This document shows, piece after piece, positions 1 to 8,899 of a stretch of DNA of 51,534 nucleotides. This stretch comes from Bacteroidota bacterium. Lineage in GTDB: Bacteria; Bacteroidota; Bacteroidia; AKYH767-A; OLB10. The notes beneath the pieces are model-generated. The model was not told where the DNA came from. It made no database searches and saw only the letters and a program-made list of their open reading frames with translations. The stretch covers positions 1 through 51,534 of the forward strand of contig CANGJU010000007.1 of NCBI GenBank assembly GCA_947453935.1. Reading direction: 5' to 3'. The position numbers and the translations under genes are program-made. Position 1 is the stretch's first letter. Each line of letters begins with the position of its first letter.

Positions 1-1245
1 TACCGCGAAGATGTGAACTCGCCTTACTTCATGGGATTGATGGAAGCGAAAAAGCTCATTGGACTATCGTACAATGTAGCTGCGCGAGGTGTGTCTAATA
101 AAGAAATGATCCGTATTCTAAAAAGAGGTGTTAGTCTTTCTGAAAAATTTGAATTGTATGATGAGTGGATTTGTTTCGTCAATTTGAAATTTTTATTGAA
201 TGCTTCGCTGTTTCCTGATAATGACCCCGCAGGTTTATTAATTGAAATGAAAAATTTACAGCAGCGAAAAAATACACTGAACGAAGCACAGTATTTTGTT
301 TATAAACTTATTCGTACGTTTCAAGATCAATCATCTATTCGAAAAGATATTCGTGATGATTTATTTGATGCGATTGAGAAATTAGAACATGAAAACAAGT
401 CGTTATTCAGTTGGAATGTCTATTATAATATTGCCCTTTTGAAATTGCAGTTGTTTCATACTGATGAAAAATATGATGATGCTGAAGTTTTATTGCATGA
501 GCTGATTACCAATTTACAATCGCAACCATCGCTTAAACAGTTTACAAGAATTGCGGAGGCCTATACAAATCTCGCAGCAACGCAAATGAATAATTTCAAG
601 TTTACTGATGCAGTAAATAGTAATGAAGAAGCCTTGCGTTTCCCCGGATTACGTCCATCAGATAAAAATTATTATAAAGAGTCGCTGGCATTTTTGAATA
701 TTTATTTAGGTCATTATGCAAAAAGCAATAAGGCATTAAAAGAAATTATTGCAGAAGATTTAATAGGTAATACCGAAGAAGAATTATCACGACGAAAATA
801 TCTTTTAGCGGCTACCTTGTTTTTGCAGGGCGAGTATAAAAAATCAAATTTTCAGCTTCAGGATACTAAGGAGATTGAGAATGAAAAGGAGGGATGGAAT
901 ATTGGAATACGTTTATTGCAGATTTTTCTCACATTGGAAACAGAGAAAGTCGATTTAGCAGATCAGCGCATTGAAAGTTTGCGTAAACATATTGAACGTA
1001 CGTCAAAAATGAAATCTGTTCGTAAGCGCGATGTCGTTATATTTCGAATTCTTCGTCACCTGGCCATGAATGGCTTCGATTTCAAAGAAACATGGATCGA
1101 CAAAAAGAAAGATTTTCTATTGCTTCAGTCGGATAAGTCCGAATATAAATGGATTCCTCGAAGTCATGAGTTGATTGTCTTTCATCAATGGTTTGAATCC
1201 AAAGTGCGACATAAAAAATACCAGCCTGAGTTCGATAATAAATAA
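1..1245 (+). CDS. TPR-like helical protein, 5'-truncated
   Basis: The reading frame is open from the first base of the window (Y-R-E-D-V before the first possible start, a GTG at 13), so the true start lies outside and at least 414 codons are visible. The protein is almost entirely alpha-helical, with pairs of helices of about 35 residues (for example residues 170-290, with motifs such as AEAYTNLAATQMNNFKF) typical of tetratricopeptide-type repeats. There is no recognisable catalytic motif and no signal peptide in the visible part. TPR proteins usually act as protein-binding scaffolds, and no partner can be inferred here. It converges on the minus-strand gene after it with one base between the stop codons. 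The function is unknown. Confidence 0.6.
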   Translation, partial: YREDVNSPYFMGLMEAKKLIGLSYNVAARGVSNKEMIRILKRGVSLSEKFELYDEWICFVNLKFLLNASLFPDNDPAGLLIEMKNLQQRKNTLNEAQYFVYKLIRTFQDQSSIRKDIRDDLFDAIEKLEHENKSLFSWNVYYNIALLKLQLFHTDEKYDDAEVLLHELITNLQSQPSLKQFTRIAEAYTNLAATQMNNFKFTDAVNSNEEALRFPGLRPSDKNYYKESLAFLNIYLGHYAKSNKALKEIIAEDLIGNTEEELSRRKYLLAATLFLQGEYKKSNFQLQDTKEIENEKEGWNIGIRLLQIFLTLETEKVDLADQRIESLRKHIERTSKMKSVRKRDVVIFRILRHLAMNGFDFKETWIDKKKDFLLLQSDKSEYKWIPRSHELIVFHQWFESKVRHKKYQPEFDNK

Positions 1246-1246
1246 A

Positions 1247-1774
1247 TTAGGATGTCTTTTCTCCTTTAAAATAATCGTCCGTTTCTTTAAACAGCGCATT
1301 GAAGGTCGTTAATGATCCGTATATACGTGTCAGGTATTGCTGTAGATTAATTTTATCTTCTTCCGTTAATTTATCGTGTGCATTTATGCGTTGCTCCATC
1401 ACACGTAAGCGATCACGCACCATGATGATTTTATTGAAGAATACATCAATAGGCACTTCTTTGCCTTGTAACCCCGCATTGCCTGGCTGTAATATCATTT
1501 TGCCTCCTGTCCACTTAGCACCCATCGGAACCGTCTCCTGAATATCGCTGTAACGCTTAATGATGTTGGTTAAACTGCGTTCAACATCATATAGACTAAC
1601 TAAATCAGTATCTGGTTCAACAGCTTCAATGGTCTCCAGCGAAATATAGGTTTTAGCCACTTCTATCTGACCTTTTTCAATAAATACAATCAAGTAAGTA
1701 CGAGCCTTAACATTGATAATTACTCCAGCACCAAATTCTGGATGTCTTACTCGTGAACCTATTCCTAATTCCAT
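1247..1774 (-). CDS. Conserved protein with N-terminal Tudor/SH3-like domain
   Basis: This 175-aa cytoplasmic protein starts with G-S-R-V-R-H-P-E-F-G-A-G-V, the signature of the small SH3/Tudor-like fold found at the C-terminus of UvrD/PcrA-type helicases (DUF3553-like), where it contacts RNA polymerase. Residues 60-175 are helical with no known motif. By analogy it may bind nucleic acid or RNA polymerase, but this is inference. No helicase domain is attached and the ORF is complete. It lies downstream of the yceI-like gene on the same strand, separated by a hairpin terminator, so it is probably a separate transcript. Confidence 0.55.
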   Translation of the reverse strand: MELGIGSRVRHPEFGAGVIINVKARTYLIVFIEKGQIEVAKTYISLETIEAVEPDTDLVSLYDVERSLTNIIKRYSDIQETVPMGAKWTGGKMILQPGNAGLQGKEVPIDVFFNKIIMVRDRLRVMEQRINAHDKLTEEDKINLQQYLTRIYGSLTTFNALFKETDDYFKGEKTS

Positions 1775-1811
1775 TTTTCTTTTTTTGCTAAAATAATTTT
1801 ATCCAATAAAA

Positions 1812-1836
1812 AAGACCTCCGAATTTCGAAGGTCTT
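1812..1836 (-). terminator. Intrinsic terminator downstream of the yceI-like gene
   Basis: Arms AAGACCT (1812-1818) and AGGTCTT (1830-1836), with an inner CGA/TCG pairing, form a hairpin. On the minus strand it is followed by a T-rich run (complement of the A-run at 1807-1813). It sits just after the stop of the minus-strand YceI gene. Confidence 0.7.
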
Positions 1837-1865
1837 GGAAAAATTAATTCAGACTCAATTGTTAA

Positions 1866-2450
1866 TTATTTTGCTTTCGCTACTTCAATATTGAACATGA
1901 TAGATACTTCATCACCTACAACCATTCCACCTGCTTCTGTTAACGCACTCCATGTTAAACCATAATCCATTCGCTTGATGCTTCCTTTTACTTTAAATCC
2001 TGCTTTAATATTACCATATGGATCTTTTACAGTTCCGCCGTATGTAACATCAAACGTAACTTTTTTAGTAACTCCTTTTATGGTTAAGTTTCCGTCTAAT
2101 TTATAATTGTTACCTGTCGTCTTCTTGAACGATGTGCTTTTGAAATTCATCGTTGGATATTTAGCTACATCAAAAAAATCTGGACTTTTTAAATGTCCAT
2201 CGCGTTGTTCGCTGTTGGTGTTTATACTTCCAACGTTTACACTAAAATTAATTGATGAATTGTTGAAGTCTGCTCCCGGAGCATCTAATGTTCCTTCATA
2301 TCCAGAGAAAGATCCTTCTACTTCTGAAATTACCATGTGTGAAACAGAAAATTTAACATTTGAATGCGATGGGTCTACATTCCATTTGCTTTGTGCTGAT
2401 GCGGCAAATCCGATTGCCGTAGCTAGTAATGATAAGATTATTTTTTTCAT
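1866..2450 (-). CDS. YceI family periplasmic lipocalin-like protein
   Basis: The protein has 194 aa, with a Sec signal peptide ending near A-S-A-Q (residues 16-20). The YceI hallmark follows: W-x-V-D-P-S-H-S-x-V-x-F at residues 23-34, then the H-M-V-I-S-E-V-x-G-x-F segment and a predicted beta-barrel to the C-terminus. YceI proteins bind polyisoprenoid or other amphiphilic ligands in the periplasm, and the exact ligand is unknown. The length is normal for the family (about 190 aa). It is monocistronic, with its own -7 element upstream and a terminator downstream. Confidence 0.9.
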   Translation of the reverse strand: MKKIILSLLATAIGFAASAQSKWNVDPSHSNVKFSVSHMVISEVEGSFSGYEGTLDAPGADFNNSSINFSVNVGSINTNSEQRDGHLKSPDFFDVAKYPTMNFKSTSFKKTTGNNYKLDGNLTIKGVTKKVTFDVTYGGTVKDPYGNIKAGFKVKGSIKRMDYGLTWSALTEAGGMVVGDEVSIMFNIEVAKAK

Positions 2451-2467
2451 AGGTCTTTAATTTTTTA

Positions 2468-2475
2468 CAAATATA
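2468..2475 (-). promoter_or_regulatory. Bacteroidota -7 element (TATATTTG) of the yceI-like gene
   Basis: The minus strand reads TATATTTG 17 bases before the start codon, matching the TAnnTTTG -7 consensus. No TTG triplet is seen at exactly 19-20 bases upstream, so the -33 box is weak or displaced. Confidence 0.45.
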
Positions 2476-2551
2476 TGTATATACAACAATAGTTATGACA
2501 TGTGAGAGTCCAATATGATTTAACTTATTGAAAAATAGTATTATAAATTTA

Positions 2552-3535
2552 TTAAACTTCGATTTTTATGCTATTCCCACAGTCGAAATGGCCTAGGGGA
2601 CATGATTTATAACCATGTAATCCGCATGGTTTGCAGTCTAACTTTTTCTCACTTTCAATAATAAAAGATTGGTCAGATAGAGGGCCGAATCCGAAGTCGG
2701 GAGTAGTGGAGCAGAAGAAAGCTGTTACCGGTGCATTCATAGCAGAACAAATATGTAACGGACCAGAGTCATTCACATAATTCATACATGCCCCTTTCAT
2801 TAAAGCCGCACTTTGCATGAAGCTTAATTGTCCGCAGAGGTTTTGAACCGACTCAGAATGAACGGCCTTTTCAATGGTAGTAGCTAATTCGTAATCGCCC
2901 TTTCCTCCTAAAATGTAAAGCTGGCGCGATGGGTATTTAGCCTGATACTTTTGAATTAATGCAATCCATTTATCAATTGGCAATTGTTTGGTAAACCATA
3001 TGCTTGCTGGTGCGAGACAAATGTATTCACCCGATTTCCATTTTTCAATCGATTTAAAATCAGCTTCCGATGGATATAAAGCGGGGCGTTGAATAACGTC
3101 GTCACATAAATCAGCAACTACAGAAAAATTTCTTCTGATTTCATGAGTGGGATTAGCTGTATTGATTTGATGCTCGTAATTGTTTGTAAAGAAAAAGGAG
3201 AATGGATTTTTACTAAACCCCCTTGTTTCTTTTGCTCCTCCTAAGATAGTCATGATTCCCGATGAAGCAAAGCGCTGCAGATTAATTATTAAATCGTATT
3301 TTTCTTTTTGAATTGTTTTTACAATTTGATAAATACTGCTGATTTTATTTTTTGATTTATCCCATGTATGAATGGAGCGAATACTTGGATTGTTGCTTAA
3401 TAGCGATTCGTTTCCCTTTCTAACTAAAACATCTATCGAATAAGCCGGATTGCTAACTTTTAAAGAGGAGATTAAAGATGTGCTTAATATCACATCTCCA
3501 ATAAATGCTGTTTGTATGACAAGTATTTTTTTCAA
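2552..3535 (-). CDS. Glycosyltransferase family 9 (heptosyltransferase-like)
   Basis: This 327-aa protein has the GT9 layout. An N-terminal Rossmann domain opens with I-L-V-I-Q-T-A-F-I-G-D-V-I-L-S (the IGD motif). A C-terminal nucleotide-sugar binding domain carries N-D-S-G-P-L-H-I-C-S-A-M-N-A-P-V near residue 255, matching the (G/N)DSGPLH motif of ADP-heptose:LPS heptosyltransferases. It probably transfers a sugar during lipopolysaccharide core or surface glycan assembly at the inner membrane; the donor cannot be read from sequence. The C-terminal tail has four cysteines in about 20 residues (CKPCG...CPLG...C), seen in part of the family. It stands alone, with a -7 element upstream. Confidence 0.85.
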   Translation of the reverse strand: MKKILVIQTAFIGDVILSTSLISSLKVSNPAYSIDVLVRKGNESLLSNNPSIRSIHTWDKSKNKISSIYQIVKTIQKEKYDLIINLQRFASSGIMTILGGAKETRGFSKNPFSFFFTNNYEHQINTANPTHEIRRNFSVVADLCDDVIQRPALYPSEADFKSIEKWKSGEYICLAPASIWFTKQLPIDKWIALIQKYQAKYPSRQLYILGGKGDYELATTIEKAVHSESVQNLCGQLSFMQSAALMKGACMNYVNDSGPLHICSAMNAPVTAFFCSTTPDFGFGPLSDQSFIIESEKKLDCKPCGLHGYKSCPLGHFDCGNSIKIEV

Positions 3536-3554
3536 TCGGATGTTATCAGGACTT

Positions 3555-3562
3555 CAAAGATA
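3555..3562 (-). promoter_or_regulatory. -7 element (TATCTTTG) of the GT9 gene
   Basis: The minus strand reads TATCTTTG, a TAnnTTTG match, 19 bases before the start codon. TTG triplets lie 16 and 22 bases further upstream, near but not at the ideal spacing. Confidence 0.45.
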
Positions 3563-3665
3563 AGATTGTTTTAACTCGCAACAGCAAAAAAGTCAAGTGG
3601 ATACTTGATACTAAATTTAACTTTTATTTGAAGCAGCATTTGTTTTATCTGAAATATTAATTTCC

Positions 3666-3673
3666 TATTTTTG
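3666..3673 (+). promoter_or_regulatory. -7 element (TATTTTTG) of the phoH-like gene
   Basis: TATTTTTG matches TAnnTTTG and would give a leader of about 50 bases before the phoH-like coding region. No clear -33 TTG is present. Confidence 0.35.
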
Positions 3674-3727
3674 AAAGGTCGTTATGACGAATAGAATTGT
3701 GAAAATAATAATTAAATAATTTTTTGA

Positions 3728-4789
3728 TTGAAAGAGGTAATAATTCCCATTGAATTTGCAAATGCAGTCGATTTTTATGGTGTAAATGATGGAAACATCG
3801 AAGTGCTGCGCAGAAAATTTCCAGCCTTGAAAATTGTAGCGAGAGGTAATGAAATAAAGTTAATTGGCGAAGCAAATCAGATAACTTTACTCGAAACGAA
3901 ACTGTATCAGTTAATCGATTATTTTAAAGAGCATTCTATTCTTACTCCTACAGAAGTCGACTTTATTTTATCAGGTCGTATTTCAACTGAAAAAGATACA
4001 GATTCAGCAAGTAAGCCTCATGTACCTCAAGCTGCTGAGCAGAAAGATGTATTGGTATTTGCACCTGGTGGACTCATTGTTAAAGCACGCACACCTAATC
4101 AGCGTAAGCTGGTGAATGCTTCAGAAAAAAATGATATCGTCTTCGCAATCGGTCCTGCTGGTACAGGAAAAACATATACAGCTGTTGCACTCGCAGTTCG
4201 TGCCTTGAAGAATAAAGAAATCCGTAGAATAATTTTAACTCGACCAGCAGTAGAAGCAGGAGAGAATCTTGGTTTTCTTCCAGGCGACTTAAAAGAAAAA
4301 ATTGATCCTTACTTACGTCCCTTGTATGATGCGTTGTTTGATATGGTACCCGGAGAGAAGTTAAAAACCTTTTTAGAGAACGGTGTTATTGAGGTAGCTC
4401 CGCTTGCGTTTATGCGTGGTAGAACTCTCGATAATGCATTTGTGATTTTAGATGAAGCGCAGAATGCAACAGAAAGTCAGTTGAAGATGTTTCTAACGCG
4501 TATGGGACCTTCTGCAAAATTTATTGTAACAGGAGATACCACACAAGTTGATTTACCAAAATATCAGCCTTCGGGTTTAATACAAGCAACTAGATTGCTT
4601 AAAAATATTGATGGAATTGAATTCGTAACCTTAGATGCTACCGATGTTGTTCGTCACCGTTTAGTGCGCGATATCATTCATGCTTACGATAAAGAGCCTG
4701 CTAAGGAGAAAGATAACAATCGCGATTTTAAAGGCCGTCGACCTTCAAAGAGAAGCGATAAAGAACAATCAGAAAAAGAAACAGATTAA
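3728..4789 (+). CDS. phoH: PhoH family ATPase (YbeZ type)
   Basis: This 353-aa protein has an N-terminal KH-like segment (residues 1-75), then the PhoH P-loop domain with Walker A G-P-A-G-T-G-K-T near residue 144 and Walker B F-V-I-L-D-E-A-Q-N near residue 240. The tail is basic and acidic. PhoH/YbeZ proteins are cytoplasmic ATPases linked to RNA metabolism and ribosome maturation with YbeY; no ybeY is visible here. The first in-frame codon after an upstream stop (TGA at 3725-3727) is TTG at 3728, and the sequence from it already matches the family N-terminus, so TTG is the best start. No Shine-Dalgarno is seen. purC follows after 22 bases and is probably co-transcribed. Confidence 0.9.
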   Translation: MKEVIIPIEFANAVDFYGVNDGNIEVLRRKFPALKIVARGNEIKLIGEANQITLLETKLYQLIDYFKEHSILTPTEVDFILSGRISTEKDTDSASKPHVPQAAEQKDVLVFAPGGLIVKARTPNQRKLVNASEKNDIVFAIGPAGTGKTYTAVALAVRALKNKEIRRIILTRPAVEAGENLGFLPGDLKEKIDPYLRPLYDALFDMVPGEKLKTFLENGVIEVAPLAFMRGRTLDNAFVILDEAQNATESQLKMFLTRMGPSAKFIVTGDTTQVDLPKYQPSGLIQATRLLKNIDGIEFVTLDATDVVRHRLVRDIIHAYDKEPAKEKDNNRDFKGRRPSKRSDKEQSEKETD

Positions 4790-4811
4790 GATTATAAAAC
4801 CGAATTGAATT

Positions 4812-5780
4812 ATGTTGCAAAGTGAAATGCAAAACTGCTTACATCATACCGATTTTAAATTTGAAAGAACAACTTCTATTTATAACGGAAAAGTACGTGA
4901 CGTCTATGTGATTGATAATACTTGGATGTTAATGGTAGTTAGTGATCGTATTTCAGCTTTTGATTTTGTAATGCCACGACCAATTCCTTATAAAGGTCAG
5001 GTATTAAATCAATTGGCAGCTCATTTCTTAGAAGCAACAAAAGATATTTGTCCGAATTGGGTGTTATCAGTGCCAGATCCTAATGTAACTATTGGGAGAT
5101 TATGTCAGCCATTTAAAGTAGAGATGGTTATTCGTGGTTATTTAACGGGACATGCATGGCGCGAATACAGCGTGGGTAAGCGTATTATATGCGGTGTTGC
5201 AATGCCTGACGGAATGAAAGAGAATCAAGCTTTTCCTGAGCCAATTATTACGCCTACAACTAAGAGTGATCACGGCCATGATTTAGATATTTCAAGGGAA
5301 GAAATATTAAAGCAAGGAATCGTAAGTGAAGCAGATTATTCGGTGCTTGAAAGTTACACACGCGCATTGTACAAGCGAGGAAGTGAAATGGCAGCTGAAA
5401 AAGGATTGATATTGGTCGATACGAAATATGAATTTGGAAAAGCAAACGATACAATTTATTTAATCGATGAAATCCATACGCCTGATTCTTCTCGCTATTT
5501 TTATGCTGACGGATATGCGCAACGTTTAGAGAACAATGAACCTCAGCGTCAGTTGTCGAAAGAGTTCCTGCGCCAATGGTTAATTGCTAATGATTTTCAA
5601 GGTAAGGAAGGTCAGGTCATTCCTACATTCTCTGATGAATTCATTCATGAAATCAGTGAGCGTTACATTGAACTTTACGAGCAGGTGAGTGGTAAAAAAT
5701 TCGTGAAGGGCAATGATGAAGATATTCAAACACGCGTTTTGAATAATTGTAATGAAGCGATTAAAGGTTTGATTAAATAA
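4812..5780 (+). CDS. purC: SAICAR synthase (purine biosynthesis)
   Basis: Phosphoribosylaminoimidazole-succinocarboxamide synthase joins CAIR and aspartate using ATP in de novo IMP synthesis, in the cytosol. Family motifs are clear: Y-N-G-K-V-R-D-V-Y near residue 24 (nucleotide binding), S-D-R-I-S-A-F-D near residue 44, and [11 protein letters not shown] near residue 110. At 322 aa it is of the longer, single-domain ADE1-like type. It lies 22 bases after phoH on the same strand. Its last codons overlap by 8 bases the 3' end of the convergent acyltransferase gene, so the two transcripts are antisense at their ends. Confidence 0.95.
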   Translation: MLQSEMQNCLHHTDFKFERTTSIYNGKVRDVYVIDNTWMLMVVSDRISAFDFVMPRPIPYKGQVLNQLAAHFLEATKDICPNWVLSVPDPNVTIGRLCQPFKVEMVIRGYLTGHAWREYSVGKRIICGVAMPDGMKENQAFPEPIITPTTKSDHGHDLDISREEILKQGIVSEADYSVLESYTRALYKRGSEMAAEKGLILVDTKYEFGKANDTIYLIDEIHTPDSSRYFYADGYAQRLENNEPQRQLSKEFLRQWLIANDFQGKEGQVIPTFSDEFIHEISERYIELYEQVSGKKFVKGNDEDIQTRVLNNCNEAIKGLIK

Positions 5781-6321
5781 TCGCACCTACATTTCGGTGC
5801 TTACCGGTTTTGTCTTTATAGAATTCAGCTATTATTAAACTGTCCTTAGTTAAATCGCCTTTCGGATAAAAGGGTGGGGCAAAGGTGACTTCTTTCTTTT
5901 TATAATCTAATCCTACCATTACAATAGCAACTTTTGCCCGACATGCTATCTGATAAAATCCTGTTTTAAATTTAGGCACAGCCTTCCTTGTTCCTTCCGG
6001 AGCTAATGCTAATGAAAATGTTTTATCATTGGCAAATTGCATACTGATATCTGAAACCAAATCATGCTTGTTAGTTCTGTCAACTGGAACTCCGCCAATC
6101 GCTTTTAAGAATATATTGAATGGAAAAAAGAACAGTTCTTTTTTTGCGAAGAAGTGGGGATGTATTTTAAGAATATTCTTTACTGCAAGGCCAACAAAGA
6201 AATCCCAATTACTCGAATGCGGTGCTGCTATCAAAACATACTGAAAAGAACTAAGGTCTGGAGCATTAATAATTTTCCAATTAAACAAATTAAATAAAAA
6301 CTGATAGATCGTTTTCTTCAT
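5773..6321 (-). CDS. PlsC-like 1-acylglycerol-3-phosphate acyltransferase
   Basis: The protein has 182 aa. The acyltransferase HX4D motif is seen as H-S-S-N-W-D near residue 35 and the substrate-binding block A-P-E-G-T-R near residue 107, the two hallmarks of the PlsC/LPLAT fold. It probably acylates a lysophospholipid or related lipid at the cytoplasmic face of the inner membrane. It is short compared with PlsC (about 240 aa) and lacks an obvious N-terminal transmembrane helix, fitting the small LPLAT subgroup common in Bacteroidota. The start at 6321 is only 18 bases from the terminator hairpin of the upstream gene. Confidence 0.85.
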   Translation of the reverse strand: MKKTIYQFLFNLFNWKIINAPDLSSFQYVLIAAPHSSNWDFFVGLAVKNILKIHPHFFAKKELFFFPFNIFLKAIGGVPVDRTNKHDLVSDISMQFANDKTFSLALAPEGTRKAVPKFKTGFYQIACRAKVAIVMVGLDYKKKEVTFAPPFYPKGDLTKDSLIIAEFYKDKTGKHRNVGAII

Positions 6322-6338
6322 AATTTCCTCTAAAATAA

Positions 6339-6366
6339 AAAAGGCATCCGATTAAAGATGCCTTTT
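6339..6366 (-). terminator. Strong intrinsic terminator downstream of the coiled-coil lipoprotein gene
   Basis: A perfect 10-bp stem, AAAAGGCATC (6339-6348) with GATGCCTTTT (6357-6366), has an 8-base loop and a T-run on the minus-strand side. It ends transcription of the minus-strand lipoprotein gene at 6386. Confidence 0.85.
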
Positions 6367-6385
6367 CTAAATTATTTTAAAATGC

Positions 6386-7252
6386 TTATTCAGCAACTAC
6401 TACTAAATACTTCGATGCTTTCCAGAAGTTTTCAGGGTCAGTAATTTCAATTGACGTTACTTTTTCGTTTTCCTTCTGGATTTTATAAGTACCGCTAGGG
6501 TGTGTGCTAACTAATTTCGCATCTTTCTTATTGATAGAAATAGTTTTTGTTGAAGTATAATCAATTTGTGTAAATGCAGTTTGGTTGAAATCAGGCACTA
6601 CTGATTTTGCTTTTCCTATTCCTAAGAACCCACCTTGTTTCGACAATACTTTCTTATCTCTTAACTCTCTGTATGACCCAACTGTATAAAATGCAGTATG
6701 TAGCTTAGTTGTTTTATCAGCAATTTCATTCGCTTTAACTTGGTTTTCTGCTTTTACAATATCAATCTCACCTTGCATATTTGTGATAGTTCCATTTAAA
6801 GCAACCACCTTTTCATTAAGTGTATTAATGCTTGAGTCACGCATTGCTAATTGTTCGTTAAGTCCTAAAATGATTTTTTCCATCTCCGTAATCTTAACAT
6901 TTGAACGACGGATTTTAGCTTGTAGGTCAGCTAGTTTATTCTTGTTCTCTTCAATTAATTGCTTAATCGATTCAACATTGTTAAGAATGTTTTGCTTTGC
7001 TGTAGTAGTAGCTTCAGGATTGTTCATGTCACTCTTGTTGATCATGGCTTCCTGCTGCGTTAAGTTTTCAATGCTTGCCTGAATCTCTGCGATGTCCTGC
7101 ATATAACCATTAATCATTGAATCTTTTGCATCATATTGCGTCATTAAACTGTCGCGCTCTTTCATCATGCGCTCCACTTCTGATTTGTAATCAGGTCCGC
7201 CACATCCATACAATAGAGTGGCAACGGAAATAATACCTAGTAGTTTTTTCAT
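6386..7252 (-). CDS. Coiled-coil lipoprotein
   Basis: The frame is open to 7312, but the ATG at 7252 is preferred. It begins M-K-K-L-L-G-I-I-S-V and leads to the lipobox L-Y-G-C at residues 14-17, and a -7 promoter element lies between the two candidate starts. The mature protein (288-aa precursor) has a long heptad-rich coiled coil over about residues 20-180 and a compact beta-rich C-terminal domain (about 185-288, with K-Q-G-G-F-L-G-I-G-K). It is probably anchored in the outer membrane or periplasmic leaflet. The family is common in Bacteroidota without a defined role, and I cannot assign a function. It is monocistronic with a clear terminator. Confidence 0.75.
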   Translation of the reverse strand: MKKLLGIISVATLLYGCGGPDYKSEVERMMKERDSLMTQYDAKDSMINGYMQDIAEIQASIENLTQQEAMINKSDMNNPEATTTAKQNILNNVESIKQLIEENKNKLADLQAKIRRSNVKITEMEKIILGLNEQLAMRDSSINTLNEKVVALNGTITNMQGEIDIVKAENQVKANEIADKTTKLHTAFYTVGSYRELRDKKVLSKQGGFLGIGKAKSVVPDFNQTAFTQIDYTSTKTISINKKDAKLVSTHPSGTYKIQKENEKVTSIEITDPENFWKASKYLVVVAE

Positions 7253-7270
7253 GGGATTAAAAATTTTAAT

Positions 7271-7278
7271 CAAAGATA
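7271..7278 (-). promoter_or_regulatory. -7 element (TATCTTTG) of the coiled-coil lipoprotein gene
   Basis: TATCTTTG on the minus strand lies 18 bases before the ATG at 7252 and inside the longer ORF, which supports the shorter start. Confidence 0.45.
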
Positions 7279-7336
7279 ATGAAACTTTCACCATTAAAAA
7301 CGCATCATTCACCTAAATATTATGAACAATTTAAGT

Positions 7337-8728
7337 TTAATAACCTAAGATTTTCATCATATTTTTGGCGCTTTGCTCTTTAGCGAATAAACGTGTTGTA
7401 TATTCACCATCCTCATCGCGGTCAATCAAGACATGCTTAGGCGCTGGAATTAAGCAATGCTGAATGCCGCCGTAACCTCCTAAACTTTCCTGATATGCAC
7501 CTGTGTGGAAGAAGCCTAAATATTGGGTTTCTCCTTCTGCACTTTTAGGTAAAAAGACACGGTTTCTGATCGACTCCATAATATAATAATCATCACTATC
7601 GCAGGTTATTCCGCCAAGATTTACACGTTGAAATTCATGTTCCCAGTTATTTATTGCCAATAAAATGAACTTCTGTTTAATGCCCCATGTATCTGGAAGA
7701 GTGGTTATGAAAGAGGAGTCAATCATGCTCCATAGCTCGTTATCGTTTTGTTGCTTTTGTCCAACAATGCTAAATAAAATAGCTCCACTTTCTCCAACAG
7801 TAAAGGAGCCGAATTCTGTGACTATTGTTGGTTCTTCTACTTCCTTGGAGTCGCAAGCAACTTTAATCTGTCGAATAATCTCATCGGCCATGTACTGATA
7901 GTCGTAGCTAAAGTCAAGTTTCGTTCTGATAGGGAAGCCACCACCAATATCTAATAGTTCTAATTCAGGGCAAATCTTTCTTAAATCGCAATAAAGATTA
8001 ATGTTCTTTTGTAACTCCGACCAATAATAAGCAGTGTCCTTAATGCCTGTGTTAATGAAGAAGTGAAGCAGCTTCAGTTCTACTCGAGGATTGTTCTGTA
8101 TATTGGCCTTATAAAAATCGATAATCTCATTATAACGAATTCCTAATCGTGAGGTATAAAATTCAGCATTAGGCTCTTCCTCCGCTGCAATACGAATCCC
8201 GATTTTAACCTTTCCTTCGAAGTTGTTTAAATAATAATCCAGCTCTTCCTTATTGTCGAGAATAGGAATTATATTCGTGAATCCATCGTTCATTAACTCA
8301 ATAATGCCATCGGTATAGTTCTCTTTCTTAAATCCATTGCACAAAACATAGCGTTCTTTATCAATCTTGTTGTTCTCGTGCAGATTTTTAATAATGGAAA
8401 TATCAAAGGCGGATGAGGTTTCTAAATGGATGTCGTTCTTTAAGGCTTCATTTAATACAAATTCAAAGTGTGAACTTTTTGTACAATAACAATACATATA
8501 GTTACCTTTGTACCCGGCTTTGGCCATAGCTACATTGAAAAGTCGTGTTGACTTTTGAATTTGCTCGCTGATTTTAGGAAGGTATGTTATTTTAAGTGGT
8601 GTTCCGTATTGTTCGATAATGTCCATCATTGGAACTCCATTAAAATAAAGACAACCATCCTTCACTTCAAAACCTTCTTGTGGAAAGTCGAAGGTTTGTT
8701 CAATCAGGTCAGTGTAGCGATTTTTCAT
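7337..8728 (-). CDS. speA: Arginine decarboxylase, fold-III PLP type
   Basis: This 463-aa enzyme probably converts arginine to agmatine, the first step of polyamine synthesis, in the cytosol. It matches the Bacteroidota arginine decarboxylases of alanine-racemase/ODC fold: the PLP lysine lies in Y-C-Y-C-T-K-S-S-H near residue 80, the glycine-rich phosphate loop is L-L-D-I-G-G-G-F-P near residue 257, and the C-terminal active-site block is F-H-T-G-A-Y-Q-E-S-L. It is shorter than E. coli SpeA (about 630-660 aa) but normal for this clade. It is divergent from an arginase-family gene 171 bases away, whose product would be expected to act on arginine or agmatine. Confidence 0.85.
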   Translation of the reverse strand: MKNRYTDLIEQTFDFPQEGFEVKDGCLYFNGVPMMDIIEQYGTPLKITYLPKISEQIQKSTRLFNVAMAKAGYKGNYMYCYCTKSSHFEFVLNEALKNDIHLETSSAFDISIIKNLHENNKIDKERYVLCNGFKKENYTDGIIELMNDGFTNIIPILDNKEELDYYLNNFEGKVKIGIRIAAEEEPNAEFYTSRLGIRYNEIIDFYKANIQNNPRVELKLLHFFINTGIKDTAYYWSELQKNINLYCDLRKICPELELLDIGGGFPIRTKLDFSYDYQYMADEIIRQIKVACDSKEVEEPTIVTEFGSFTVGESGAILFSIVGQKQQNDNELWSMIDSSFITTLPDTWGIKQKFILLAINNWEHEFQRVNLGGITCDSDDYYIMESIRNRVFLPKSAEGETQYLGFFHTGAYQESLGGYGGIQHCLIPAPKHVLIDRDEDGEYTTRLFAKEQSAKNMMKILGY

Positions 8729-8759
8729 AATCTAAGTGAGTTACATTGTATTAATTCTG

Positions 8760-8767
8760 CAAATGTA
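8760..8767 (-). promoter_or_regulatory. -7 element (TACATTTG) of the arginine decarboxylase gene
   Basis: TACATTTG on the minus strand matches TAnnTTTG 31 bases upstream of the start codon. No TTG lies at the ideal distance. Confidence 0.45.
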
Positions 8768-8899
8768 AGTAACTTACTTTCTTTATGAAAGCAATAATGT
8801 TAGTTCATTGAAAAAAAATAATTTCGGTGAGTTGTATTAAAATAAAGAGTAGAGCTAAATTATTTAAGTAGCAGAAAAACAGTTAAATATAATTATTAT

